Shown here: positions 10,127 through 20,270 of the stretch, piece by piece | Layout: each line of letters begins with the position of its first letter | How positions within the stretch are numbered: the first letter of the stretch is position 1 | Source of the DNA: Chara braunii | Taxonomy: Eukaryota; Streptophyta; Charophyceae; Charales; Characeae | Length of the DNA: 23,980 nt | Direction: 5' to 3' | Assembly: GCA_003427395.1 (NCBI GenBank) | Contig: BFEA01000085.1 | Span: 2,665,985-2,689,964, forward strand | The notes under the pieces: generated by a model | The model's input: the letters and a program-made list of their open reading frames with translations, nothing else | Databases searched by the model: none | Told to the model about the DNA's origin: nothing | Made by a program: the position numbers and the translations under genes

Positions 10127-10426
10127 AATCCCTTGGCGACAACGGGTCCAAGACCTCTACGTTGAACTCGCATGCCGAATCCCTTGAAGAACCACTTGAA
10201 GATGATAAATTGTTGTCGCTTCCGGACGAAGAAGAAACCGCACGCACATCTTGTCCTTGAGCTAGAGAACCCAGCGATGGTACGAGCCGGGCAGCGAAGT
10301 CCTCAAAAGAATGAAGAATGAGAGGACTTATGACTTCCGCATGTGCCTCGAAACTAAGGGTGGTTGCTCGTGAAGCAATTGGTTCCTAAGGTGTCAAGAG
10401 TGCAGCCGTATCACCCTCGGTGGTGC
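10127..10426 (-). other. Gag-protease linker, degraded
   Basis: About 300 bases between Gag and protease with no clean frame. On the - strand, frames near 10126-10040 give residues resembling the stretch that precedes the protease in related elements. No domain is visible, and the expected zinc knuckle of Gag was not found. Confidence 0.4.
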
Positions 10427-11485
10427 TCACTTTTTCGAAAGGGACTTTCCCTTGGCTTTTGCAGTACAGCTGGCCGTTTCGTGAAGGTCGTTGAGAGACG
10501 CCCTCTGAGAGACCGTAATGGAGCCAAAGTTCTTGAGCTGCTTGTCCGGGCCCGGGGGATGAAGTGGTGTCGATTTGCCGCGTCCTCGACCTTTGGCGGG
10601 GTGGCCACCATCCTGGGCGGCTGCTAATCTTTCTCCCTCGTCTGATGCAGCAGCCTCGTTTGAAGAATTGGTCGGCGTTGTTGCTGCGACCACGACCACT
10701 TTCGGTTGATGCTGATCTCTGCGCTGGCCTGCAGAAGACGAACGACCAGCATTGCGGACCTCCGTGTTTGTCACGATTATCTGCAAGGCCTTGTTGAAGA
10801 GTTCCTCACTTGTGGTGAGAGTCTCTGTGAATAGCATCAATGTGTTCTGCAGTGTCGGGCACGGCCTCATGATGAAGAAGTGCTTGATGCTTGAAAGGCG
10901 AGCAACAAGTCGGGCGTGGATGCCAAGCGTTGGTGCTCGGTGATCCAGTCTGCTTGGCAAGGTGTTCTGATGGAATTTTTGGAGTTTCTCCATTGCTCGA
11001 AGCTCGGGCAGCTCCGCTTTGAACCGCTTGTGCCATGCTGCCCTGACATCCTTCCAACTGATCTTCATGTGCAGCTCGGAGATGGTGACCTTGTGTGTGG
11101 ACGACATATTATCCAGCCATGCTTGGCTGGAGCCCCCAGACCGGTGATATAAGTACGCGTGTGGGCTGGGGTCGCTGGTCTTGTGGATATCCAGTATTAG
11201 TTCAAATTGGCGCCACCAGGGAATGGGCTCAGTGTTCGCTGCATCGTAGAAGATTGGAAGGCGATCGAACTTTGGTATCTGCTCGGGAGGCGACGAGGTA
11301 GGTCTGGCGGCGGCTGCCCGAATCTGCTGTTCAAGCTGCTGATTTGTTGCCTGCTGCTGCTGAGCGCCATCCTTGAGCGTACCTATGGCAACCTCCAACA
11401 CGTTGACGCGAAAGGCGAAGTCAGAGGGGCCGGCGTCTGGATTGGCAATGGGTCGCTGTTCCAGCAGCTGTATGCGGCTGGTCAA
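10427..11485 (-). pseudogene. Gypsy Gag, main domain
   Basis: A 352-codon frame. It has a Gln/Ala-rich coiled-coil-like N-terminal part (QQQQATNQQLEQQIRAA), then a retrotransposon Gag domain beginning IPKFDRLPIFYD and continuing PIPWWRQFELIL, HAYLYHRSGGSSQAWLDN, KISWKDVRAAWHKRFKAELPELRAMEKL, and ends with an Arg/Gly/Lys-rich tail. Gag would form the virus-like particle. No intact CCHC knuckle is visible in this frame; the end may be frameshifted. It lies directly after the N-terminal Gag frame and before the protease. Confidence 0.85.
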
Positions 11486-11561
11486 CTGTGCTTGTGGTCA
11501 TGGACCGTTTGCTTGTGGTCATGGACCGCGTGGTTGAGGCAGTGGATGTTCTCCTGTTGTG

Positions 11562-11948
11562 CTATGCAAGTAACCAGGAGGTTCGCGAAGCGGGAAAATG
11601 TGAGAGCTTTATCCCGTTGTTGCTGATTTCCCCGCCTTCTGTCTCCGTCCGCCATTCTGTGGCCAGCGCAAGCAGTGCGCTTTCCTCCTTAAATATCTTG
11701 TTGCGTCGTTGTATGTGTTCCTCATTGGCAGCCTTCGCTGCTGCTTCGTCTTGCTTCTGGTGTTGTTCCTTCGCAAAACGACGCTGTTTGTCTGCCTCCT
11801 CCTCCTCTTCCTTCCATGCGGCTATCGCCACGTCTGCCCGTTGCTTGATTTCTGCCATCAAGGTCAGCATCCGGGCCTCGTAGGCCTCGGTTGTTTCCCC
11901 TTGCTTCTGCTCCATGTCGCTTGTTTGTGATCGGGTGAGCATGGGCAT
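11562..11948 (-). pseudogene. Gypsy Gag, N-terminal coiled coil
   Basis: A 128-codon frame starting MPMLTRSQTSDMEQKQ, followed by a long charged stretch rich in Glu, Lys, Gln and Ala (about residues 28-90, for example AIAAWKEEEEEADKQRR) that is predicted by eye to be a coiled coil. It is the N-terminal part of Gag and is separated from the main Gag frame by 76 bases that carry a short direct repeat (GCTTGTGGTCATGGACCG twice, about 11490-11530). The repeat and frameshift probably broke one original Gag frame. Confidence 0.75.
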
Positions 11949-12439
11949 ATGTCGCGGGACTGCTGACTGACTGCTGTTGACGTGGTACTGATCGGTTGCT
12001 CACGTGGCACGACTGACATGTTGCTGACTCTTCTGACATGGCAACTCACCAATGCCGCAGCAGTGAGAAGCGGAAGACAGGTGGGGGGAGAGAGAAGGGT
12101 AGAAGAGAGACACAACAACGTAGATGGGGAGGGTGGGGGGTTGGAAAGTGGGAGTCATAAAATACTAGCACTTTCCTACCCCCATGAGGTCACACAAATC
12201 GCCCAAATTAGGAGCCACTAATTTCGAAAAGAAAATATGAAAAAATCGAAATTGCAAGTTCGATAAATTCAAAAATTGTAATAATGGGTGGTGGACTACA
12301 TGTGGAGGGAGTGCTAGGACCGGGCGAGTAGCGTTAGCGCTCCGGCCGCTAGCATCGCCGCATGAAATTTTTCGCTTTTTCACACGGCGTTGTTTGACCG
12401 TCACCCCCGCCATCGCGACGGGGAACGGGAAAGCTCCGA
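11949..12439. other. Gypsy 5' flank / LINE upstream region
   Basis: No gene recognised. The part next to gag (11949-12170) should hold the gypsy leader and perhaps its 5' LTR, read on the - strand; purine-rich runs and short A/T blocks are seen, but no TG...CA pair or tRNA-complementary primer site could be fixed. Positions 12200-12290 are AT-rich, and 12310-12360 hold small palindromes around GTTAGCGCT and GCTAGC. The boundary between the gypsy and LINE elements is somewhere here. Confidence 0.35.
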
Positions 12440-12627
12440 CGCACATTCCATATTGAGAGTGAAGGGGATATCCTCTATCGCAGAAGAGCTGTCAAACAGT
12501 CCCAAAAGCCATCGTAGGATAGGAGGGGGAAGGAGACACACCAACGACGAAATTGGTGGTATAAGGGAGAAGCGAGAAGTCAACGAGGGGAGCCCGACAA
12601 TTAGGGTTCACATCATCATCAACAACC

Positions 12628-12969
12628 ATGGGAGCACGAAGAGAGCAAACTAACCATGAGCGACACCGACCACCAATCCCACCAAATCCAAGGGGAGTAG
12701 CAGATAGAGTAAGAGACTCAGTGGGAAAGTGCTACGACGATGGACTTTGTCCGGAAGACTTGGACTTAGGAGAAGTGGTGGAGGATGAGGAAGGTAGGAG
12801 ATTCGTAGTTAACGAGGAAGTTGATGAGATCAAAGAAGTTTGGTGGAAGGAGCGCACGGTGATCCTGGTGTTTCAAGACGAAGCAAGACAACTACAAAGA
12901 AAGGTAAAAAAAGACCTAATAAGAGCTTACGAGGATGGATGGATGGGAACCAGGCTGTTCAATCCATAA
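12628..12969 (+). CDS. LINE ORF1, N-terminal part (interrupted by gap)
   Basis: A 113-codon frame starting at an ATG in a strong plant-like context (ACCATGG, 12626-12632). It begins MGARREQTNHERHRPP and holds VRDSVGKCYDDGLCPEDLDLGEVVEDEEGR, then a Lys/Arg-rich amphipathic stretch (RQLQRKVKKDLIRAYEDG). It corresponds to the start of a plant LINE ORF1, an RNA-binding nucleic-acid chaperone in the element's RNP. The frame ends with TAA at 12967-12969, 36 bases before the assembly gap, so the nucleic-acid-binding fold would lie mostly in the missing part. Whether the stop is real or a sequencing error cannot be told. Confidence 0.65.
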   Translation: MGARREQTNHERHRPPIPPNPRGVADRVRDSVGKCYDDGLCPEDLDLGEVVEDEEGRRFVVNEEVDEIKEVWWKERTVILVFQDEARQLQRKVKKDLIRAYEDGWMGTRLFNP

Positions 12970-13005
12970 ATTAGCAGAGGAAGGATTAGTTTCGAAGGAG
13001 CAAAT

Positions 13006-13575
13006 NNNNNNNNNNNNNNNNNNNNNNNNNNNNNNNNNNNNNNNNNNNNNNNNNNNNNNNNNNNNNNNNNNNNNNNNNNNNNNNNNNNNNNNNNNNNNNN
13101 NNNNNNNNNNNNNNNNNNNNNNNNNNNNNNNNNNNNNNNNNNNNNNNNNNNNNNNNNNNNNNNNNNNNNNNNNNNNNNNNNNNNNNNNNNNNNNNNNNNN
13201 NNNNNNNNNNNNNNNNNNNNNNNNNNNNNNNNNNNNNNNNNNNNNNNNNNNNNNNNNNNNNNNNNNNNNNNNNNNNNNNNNNNNNNNNNNNNNNNNNNNN
13301 NNNNNNNNNNNNNNNNNNNNNNNNNNNNNNNNNNNNNNNNNNNNNNNNNNNNNNNNNNNNNNNNNNNNNNNNNNNNNNNNNNNNNNNNNNNNNNNNNNNN
13401 NNNNNNNNNNNNNNNNNNNNNNNNNNNNNNNNNNNNNNNNNNNNNNNNNNNNNNNNNNNNNNNNNNNNNNNNNNNNNNNNNNNNNNNNNNNNNNNNNNNN
13501 NNNNNNNNNNNNNNNNNNNNNNNNNNNNNNNNNNNNNNNNNNNNNNNNNNNNNNNNNNNNNNNNNNNNNNNNNNN
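13006..13575. other. Assembly gap (570 N)
   Basis: A run of 570 undetermined bases inside LINE ORF1. No inference about content is possible beyond its position between two ORF1 pieces. Confidence 1.
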
Positions 13576-13615
13576 TAAGCCTTGGATGACACGGACTGAG
13601 CTGAAGGAGTTATGA

Positions 13616-14371
13616 TTGCATGAAGCGGAAGCAAATTTCTGGATAACAACACTGCGGGTACCTTTGGATGCGTACTACTACCTCATAAGCGCAGTCCGAA
13701 ATATGTTTGGCGAAGTGCTGGTAATGCTCCCTCCGTAGCGGGACAGAACGCGGCCCAAACTGATGAACGTCAAAATGGAGATGGATCCAGCAACATGGTT
13801 CATAGTGGAGGATGAACTGACGATAGAGGCGCTGAAAGGAGGGAAGTGGAAGGTAGACATCGTCTCCCCATACACAGACTGGTGCAGAAACTGCAAGTGT
13901 GATTATCATACCGAAGAGAAGTGTCCAAGGAACCGCCAGAGCGACCGAAGAACGGGACAGGGCGGGCTGAGACAAGGGGGTCATAGGTCATGTTTTCAGC
14001 AGTACCTACAGAGTCAACAAAGGACAGCCGACCAAAGAGGAAGAAATACAGAACAAGATCAACGTGGCAACCACGGGCATACACAGCTACACAGCCGAAG
14101 TGCATCGAGACAACTCGAACCACGTAGCTCAACAACAAGAAGGGAACCACACGAGAGAAGAGGAATGCCACCACCGCAATCGGAGCTACCACTATGCAGA
14201 AACCAACGCCCGGCTCCTCAAGAGTGGGGAAGGACGGGAGAAGAACCATTGGGGCCTTTCGTGAGGTCACCATGGCCGAAAAGAGAGGAATGGCCCGGAG
14301 GAGCCCCAGTCAGACAGGAGGAGATCACCAACATGCACCTGCTCACACATAGGGAACACAACCATATGTAG
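13616..14371 (+). pseudogene. LINE ORF1, central part with CCHC knuckle
   Basis: After the gap one frame reads EANFWITTLRVPLDAYYYLISAVRNMFGEVL, a TAG at 13736-13738, then an intact stretch from Met at 13763 (MNVKMEMDPATWFIVEDEL) to TAG at 14371. It ends the DUF4283-like fold and carries a CX2CX4HX4C zinc knuckle at 13883-13924 (CRNCKCDYHTEEKC). After the knuckle the protein is highly polar, rich in Arg, Gln, Glu and Ser. This fits an RNA-binding ORF1p of a plant LINE. The stop at 13736 lies inside the conserved fold, so the copy is dead. Confidence 0.75.
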
Positions 14372-15621
14372 CAGAGAGAACTGTGTCATTCGCAAAGGGA
14401 CTGGTACCCCCCGTTGGAAGGCGGTTCCACCGGGCTTGAGAGAGAGAGATAGCGGTTTACATTAGGACCCCTATCATGTGGAGAGGAACCAAATAAACCG
14501 GATGGTTCATCAGCCGGCCTATCCCCAGGCCTACTACCCAGTAGGAACGCTGGACTAGAGGAACCTTGGTCCACAAACAGGTCACAAAGATTGGGAAGCG
14601 CCCGAACCCAGTTTTCTATCTGGAAGAAGAAGCAATAGGTAGGGGGCAAACGGAATAAGCATGAGGAGAAGGGGCGGGGCCTGGAGGAGATGGGGCGAAG
14701 ACGACCCAAGAGACTTAGGGAGGAGAGAACAAGTGAGAGAGCAATCCAGAGACTGGAGAAGGAGAGAAACAGACCAGAGAGGAGGTATGGGTGGTATGAG
14801 ATCAGGAGAACCAGAGAGGTTCGGGGACCAACAGGGTGGACACACGGCGAAAGGACCGACAGGCAGGGAGGAAGTCCCTAGGTTCCGTCCAGAAACCATT
14901 ATGGAAGGAAGGGATCAACGGGAGATGTCAAAATCGCACGCATCATCCGAATCAAGGGTAAGATGGGGAAGTGAATGGTTAGAGGAAAGATCATCAGAGG
15001 GGGGAGAAGGCTTTCGAGGTGGGGGGACGAGGAGGAAGGATCACAAAAGAGCTCGGCAAACTCAGGAATACAAGAGTTAAGGAGCAGACCTCAACCTACG
15101 GAGGATCGAAGAGCGGCCTCAGCAAAGAGAGGACAGGTGGAGATTGCCAAAAGAAGACTGGTCCCGATTCTCTGCACCATGGCAGAAGATGGCACGTATT
15201 TCCTAGGAATTGAGGATGCTGAGGGTAGGATTGTTATTCCATCTATTGAGATGGACAAATCACCCCAGTGGGAATCCGTTGGACTCGGATGGAGGCCATC
15301 AGCGAGTCAAACCTTGCACAACTCGAAGAAATCGGAATGATCCCAGGGGTTTCAGCAGCTATCCTGCTGAGCTTGAGCACAAAGCTGCCAGAAGAGGAGG
15401 GACTAATTTCGGAATTTATGCGAGAAAGTCTCACCACAGATTGGACAGAAAGTTCACAGGTAAGTGGATCAAGATGCAGCTCGAGAGGAAGCTCAAGAAC
15501 CCAAATGAGAACCTCCTCCCGCTCTGCACAGGGGAACAATGACCAGCTCCAGCAGCAACAAGGTCCGCAGGTACTCCGAATCCAATCTCACCTAACGGAA
15601 ATGGTACGGAGGGATGGATAA
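14372..15621 (+). pseudogene. LINE ORF1 polar extension and C-terminal segment
   Basis: About 1.25 kb between the knuckle region and ORF2. The purine-rich part (14640-15150) reads, in frame 14661-15080, as an Arg/Gly/Glu-rich polar protein. From about 15130 the sequence looks globular: KRRLVPILCTMAEDGTYFLGIEDAEGRIVIPSIEMDK (frame ending 15340), then, in the frame from 15268, ESNLAQLEEIGMIPGVSAAILLSLSTKLPEEEGLISEFMRESL, then RKFTGKWIKMQLERKLKNPNENLLPLC in a third frame. These look like one broken C-terminal ORF1 segment. The final frame stops at 15619-15621, overlapping the ORF2 start. Confidence 0.5.
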
Positions 15622-16690
15622 AGTTAAGGTGGCATCATGGAACGTTAGAGGACTAGGGGATACCACAGACAGATGGAAGAGGAGGAGGGTAAAAACGTGT
15701 GTGCATGACAGGGGGATCAACGTTCTAATGATGCAAGAAACAAAGCTGAACGAAGACAAACTCGATTCATTGGGGCCATGGTGGGAAGGCCCGCAGGTTT
15801 GGGCACCAGCTCAGGGGACAAAGGGAGGAGTGGGAATCCTGTGACACAGGGACTTACAAGTTAGGCTCATAGAATCGAAAGCAGACATCTGGGGAAAGTG
15901 GGCGTGGATGAGAATCGAAGCGGGGTCAGAAGAATGGCTACTCATGACAGCATACGCGCCGACACAAGTGAGAGAAAAGACTACCTTTTTCAAAAATTTA
16001 ATCAGGAATATTCCGATGGTGGATAAGGTGATCCTGGCAGGGGACTGGAACGTATCGCTAGACGAGGCACTGAAAACGGACTCACATTACGCAGACTGAA
16101 GAGACGTATGTGCCCTGCTAGACTTGACAGATGAGTTGACAGTAACAGACCCATTCAGAATTCTAAACCCGGATGACCCAGGCTACACTTGGATGTCACA
16201 CGTACGCAGGGACAGTGGCACTGTCACTCGACGTAGGTAATAATATTTCTTGATAAACGAAGAAGTGCTGGAACAAGTCACATTTGTCCAACAATTCTCT
16301 CACCCAATGTCGGACCACAAACCGGTAGTAGCCAGTATCAAACTGCAAGGGGGAATAAAGAGAGGAAAGGGCTTCTTTAGACTGAACTCACAGAATCTTG
16401 AAGATCCGGGCCTGAAAGAATGGGTGGAAAGACATATGGTGCAGTGGGAGTCGGCCAGACGATACTTCGCCTCTGCAGCAGAATGGATGGACAGGGGGAT
16501 CAATATTGCTTCAAAAGTGATGGAGGTGAGCTCTAGGATACTGGCCAGGAAAAGAAATTGTCAAGAAGCAGAGTGTAGGAGGAGAGTGGAAGAGGCAAAA
16601 AATAGAATGGAGGGACACCCGATACCGACACTGGCGTGGGCAGCAGAGAAGGAGAGGAGAGTCGCAGAGTGGGACGCGCTGTAAGCCGAG
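15614..16690 (+). pseudogene. LINE ORF2 endonuclease, with stops
   Basis: Apurinic-type endonuclease that nicks target DNA to prime reverse transcription. Starting MDKVKVASWNVRGLGDTTDR at 15614, it has the catalytic Asn (SWN) and Glu (QETKL); LAGDWNVSL carries the Asp/Asn pair at about 16036-16062; YFLIN and MSDHKPVVAS (about 16306-16335) carry the C-terminal SDH motif. All these are in one reading frame from 15614 to 17155, broken only by stops: TGA 15842, TGA near 16097, tandem TAATAA near 16237, TAA near 16682. The tandem TAA replaces the Leu-Asp of a DYxLI-like motif. After 16500 the frame continues into the linker to RT (KRNCQEAECRRRVEEAKNRMEG). Confidence 0.9.
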
Positions 16691-18045
16691 AAAGAATGAA
16701 GATGGAAGACAGTCTTAGAAGAAAAAGGCATAGTGGTGCACGACAAGATGACTAAAGAGACCTTCAAAAAGCTACAACCTAGAAGAGCACTACAACAGAT
16801 GGTGGAGCTGAAACATCCACATGATGTCACAGCCCCACGGGTGGCCACAACAGCAGGTATGTTGGACTACGCTAGGACCTACTACCAAGACAGTCTGACA
16901 ACGAGGAGACCACAAGATGACACAAACACCGACCTCACCCTGGAATCAAGAATGTGGGAAAGTACAGAGGCCAGCCTGTCAACCATTGCCAGATTGGACT
17001 TGGAGAGACCGTTAACACTAGAGGAAACCACAGAGACACTGAGATCAATGGCAAGAGGCAAGTCGCCGGGTAGAGACGGACTCACTGTGGAATTCTACGC
17101 TAGGAACTGGTCAACAGTGGGGACAGCGCTGGTGAGAGTCTACAAGAAGTGCTAACAGGAGGGAGATTGGGGGAAACAATGACCCACAGAGTCATCACAA
17201 TGCTATTCAAGAAAGGGGATAAGGCGGACGTGAAAAATTGGAGACTGATATCCCTACTCAACATCTCCTACAAGATCCTCGCGAAGACATTGGCGAGGAG
17301 GCTGGCCGGCCACTTACCGGACTTAGTACAAGGTGACCAGGGGGCCTTTGTGCAAGGGCGGTCAATCTTCAACAACATAGTGACCGCCATTGAGGTGTTA
17401 GAAGTGGTACAGTCAGAGAATGTGGACGTAGCAGTGCTCCTCCTAGATCTCGAGAAAGCCTATGACAAGGTGGGATGGACCTTTGTCCTCACGACGCTCC
17501 GGCATATGGGTTTTGGGCCGGGCTTCTGCAAATGGACGATAGCAATGTACACCTGTGCTACCGCTTCAGTTGCAGTCAACGGGCACCTGTCTCTCCCGTT
17601 CAGATTAACGAGATCCTTAAGGCAAGGTTGCCCACTTGCTCCGCTGCGTTTTGTTCTGCAAATGGAGGTCCTACTCAATAGAATCCGAAGGCACCCAGAT
17701 ATCAGAGGGCTCCAGTTGCGAGAGAACTCTGCGTGCACCGTCAAGGCCCTGACGGACGACCTATTCACAGTTTGTGAGAACTCGGTATCTACCCTATACG
17801 CACTTAAAGAAGCCATGGCGGAATACTCTGCACTCTCCGAGGCATCAGTCAATTGGTCAAAATCAACGTACCTACTGCCAAAAGAGTTCTCACTAAAAGT
17901 GGAATGGGGAATGCGCAGGGTGGAGGAAGGTGAGGAGGAAAGATTTTTGGGCGTCCTAATCAGTCTGCAAATCAGGGAAACGACACAGGGAATTCTACTA
18001 CAACACAGAATAGCAGCAAGACTCAATCTTTGGGGGCAAGCATAG
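16691..18045 (+). pseudogene. LINE reverse transcriptase, broken
   Basis: RT copying the LINE RNA at the nicked target. The first part (16733-17155) is in the endonuclease frame: LTLEETTETLRSMARGKSPGRDGLTVEFYA. A frameshift near 17150 leads to the frame 17149-18045: VITMLFKKGDKADVKNWRLISLLN, ILAKTLARRL, GDQGAFVQGRSIFNN, LLLDLEKAYDKV (palm motif A), RSLRQGCPLAPLRF (motif B), and ALTDDLF (motif C, 17749-17760) where the usual form is [FY]ADD: both catalytic Asp remain, Ala is Thr. Thumb-like sequence (EEERFLGVLISLQIRE) follows. A TAG stop ends the frame at 18043-18045. Confidence 0.92.
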
Positions 18046-19826
18046 CACCTGTCAATTATAGGAAGAGCACTAGTGGCCAACATGGCGTTGCTCTCAATCT
18101 TATGGTTTGTATGCCAAGTACGAGAGTTAGCGAACAGTGTGCTGACGGCAGTCCGCAGACTGATTGCACGATTTCTGTGGAAGCCAACAGCAAAACAATC
18201 CGAAGGATTCTTGATTAAGGTTGCCTGGGAGACCCTAACCTTCACAAGTGAACAAGGCGGACTGGGGATCATGGATCCAGCCACAAGAAACCAAGCACAG
18301 TTGCGCACATGGCTATGTAAGGTTGCAAAGACAGACCCGAACGAACATTGGGTACTACTCGCAGAGAGACTACTAATGAGAGATTGGAACCTGAGTCGCC
18401 CAGAGGACTCCTGGGCCTGTTTCTTCGTGCCCTCTTTCTGCAAAAAGAAGCTGACTTTAACCTTCTGGAATGCAGTTCGCAGCCGGACACTCAACAACAA
18501 CCCAGCACTAAGGAAGAAGTCTTGACACAGATCATATTCGAGAACCCCAGCATCAAGCAACCGAATGGAGAGATGCTGGCTGCAGACAGGTCAGTGTCAA
18601 CCTTTGGCCAAGCGTGGATCCGCAGGGGAGTGGTGCGAATCAGAGATGTGTGGTCAAACCTACTTGGGGGCTGGAAGCCTCTATCAAAAATAAAGACGAA
18701 GGTGACAGGCCTCCATGGGGTGAAGGACCACTGGCTTAAGGTAATACAAGCGATACCGGAGGAATGGAAGGTCATCTTGGGACCGGAAGGAGTGGATCTT
18801 CCGGGAACTTGGTACAAAGCTGTAGAAGAAGAAGACCCGTCGGTGGTATGGAAACTAGTGGAGATTCAGCCAAGTGGGTTTAGGAGAGTGGAACGCTGGA
18901 GGGCTGCAGAACATACCAACACGCTGAGTAGAGTGGGGGAAGAGACTGTCATGATCTGGAGCAATACAAGCCAGATCAGAGTGGTGGAGTCAGCAAACCA
19001 AACCAGGAGAACAAGAATCCTGAGGTGGACAGGCAGAGTGCCGTTGAAAGAACTCGACATGGATCCGCTAGCGTGGAGCTGGAAGAGTGAGGGAGACCAA
19101 ACTGCAAAACTAAGTCTAGCACAATACACGGTGAAGGAAGGATTCAGAGTAGTGAGAACAAGCGGAACAGCACCAGCCGCGGTAGCAAAACACAGATGGC
19201 AAACACTTCTAGGTGAGGAGATCCCAGAGGCGGAAACCAAGTTTAACAAATTATGGAAAACACTCCACCGACTGCCAAACGGGAAACAAGTGAGTCTGTT
19301 ATGGCTGCTATCGCTACTAGTAACCCCTTCTGCAGCCTGGCTACTGAGCAGGGGAATGGTGGTGGAACTTCGCTGCAGACGATGCAACTGTCCAGCCTCC
19401 AAGAAATTGTGGAAGTGGTGGGAATACCACTGGAAAAAGATGGGTGGCAGCGGTGTGGAGTGGGAAGAGAGATGTGTGCTACTTGGTTTCTCACCACCAG
19501 AGCTGAGCGAAAAGGTGGGCGCTGGGTATGTAGCACAGGTGGTCAGGGGCATTCTAGTCGAAATCATCTGGGCAGATAGGAACAGAGCTCGCTTCAATGA
19601 GCGTCCTATGTCAGATGTGGAGCTGAAAGGTAGATTCAAAAATGCAGTCAAAACAGCGATTCGTGTAGACTGGAGAAGAGTGGCAAAGTTAGGGAGAGGA
19701 ACCAGGAGGCAATTGAAGTGGTTCAGGCAAACTTGGGCAAGGAGAGGTCAGCTGGCAACAGTACATCCGACTGCAGGGCTCTCGATATCTAGATGGTTAC
19801 TAGAACTCCATAATACAGGGAACTAG
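18046..19826 (+). pseudogene. LINE ORF2 C-terminal region
   Basis: Continuation of ORF2 past the stop at 18045. The same frame runs to 18525 (HLSIIGRALVANMALLSILWFV, LIARFLWKPTAKQSEGFL, WETLTFTSEQGGLGIMDPATRNQAQL), then a shift near 18500 moves to the frame ending 19826. That frame reads DVWSNLLGGWKPLSKIK, then a globular C-terminal part, and the zinc-like region PSAAWLLSRGMVVELRCRRCNCPASKKLWKWW (about 19330-19430). In the family a spacer with His normally separates the first CxxC from the CP; here they are joined, so the zinc finger is collapsed. The frame ends with TAG at 19824-19826. Confidence 0.8.
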
Positions 19827-20270
19827 GCTCAGACTAAAAACTAGGGCACTCGGTTCTATAGGGTCACAGTGGACCACGTAGGAGAGTGTCGTGATAGGAG
19901 GACCAGGTCCATTGGGCCGGGGTAGTCCCAGGGCCGCTTTAGGCCCAGTAGTGTGGGTATCACTACCCAGGTCAAGGAAAAAGGTGGTTCGAGGGTCGGA
20001 TTCGGAGGTCAGTCACACGGGAAAGGTGACTCTGTTGCAGAATAGAGTGTCAGCTGAGATGGCCTCCTTGAGACAGGTAGTATAAGTCTGAGAATGGTAG
20101 CAGCTGGTGAAGTATAGGAAGATAAAGAGAGTAGTAGCTGGATGATGTCAGGGAACCTACAAGGAAGTTGAGATACAAACCGTTTTATGTTCTCGGGTCC
20201 CAAGTGGTCTCGTCAAAAGCAAACACTGGGTAATGCTCCCAGAACCGGGTAGAATTGTGAGGTCCCCGGC
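19827..20270 (+). other. Probable LINE 3' UTR
   Basis: GC-moderate sequence without open frames of interest, following the ORF2 stop. Short repeated words such as GGGCC and AGGTC occur. No poly(A) tail or tandem A-rich end can be fixed, but base composition drops sharply at about 20270, which marks the likely element boundary. Confidence 0.45.

Larger units (their letters stand above)
7093..11948 (-). mobile_element. Decayed Ty3/gypsy retrotransposon
   Basis: Reading the - strand from 11948 down, the order is gag, aspartic protease, reverse transcriptase, RNase H, integrase. That order, with integrase last, is the Ty3/gypsy type, not copia. All parts carry frameshifts or stops, and RNase H has lost its first half. 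Homology stops inside the integrase C-terminal domain near 7093, with no LTR seen beyond it; on the other side no clear LTR end or primer binding site was found between 11949 and 12440. The element is non-autonomous. The protein wording resembles charophyte (Chara) gypsy families from memory. Confidence 0.92.
12440..20270 (+). mobile_element. Decayed L1-type LINE
   Basis: A non-LTR retrotransposon in + orientation: 5' UTR, ORF1 with a CCHC knuckle, ORF2 with apurinic-type endonuclease, reverse transcriptase and a C-terminal zinc-like region. ORF order and APE-RT architecture are those of the plant L1 clade. ORF2 has at least six in-frame stops and two frameshifts. A 570-base assembly gap removes the middle of ORF1. 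The 5' end is placed near the last recognisable leader before the ORF1 start and the 3' end is uncertain; an A-rich stretch begins at about 20308. Confidence 0.88.

Noticed and set aside
12935-13652. Open frames running through positions 13006-13575 on both strands
   Set aside because: They cross 570 undetermined bases and have no evidential value.
17460-18560. A 366-codon - strand open frame
   Set aside because: It is the antisense of the LINE reverse transcriptase; its residues show no family resemblance while the + strand carries clear RT motifs.
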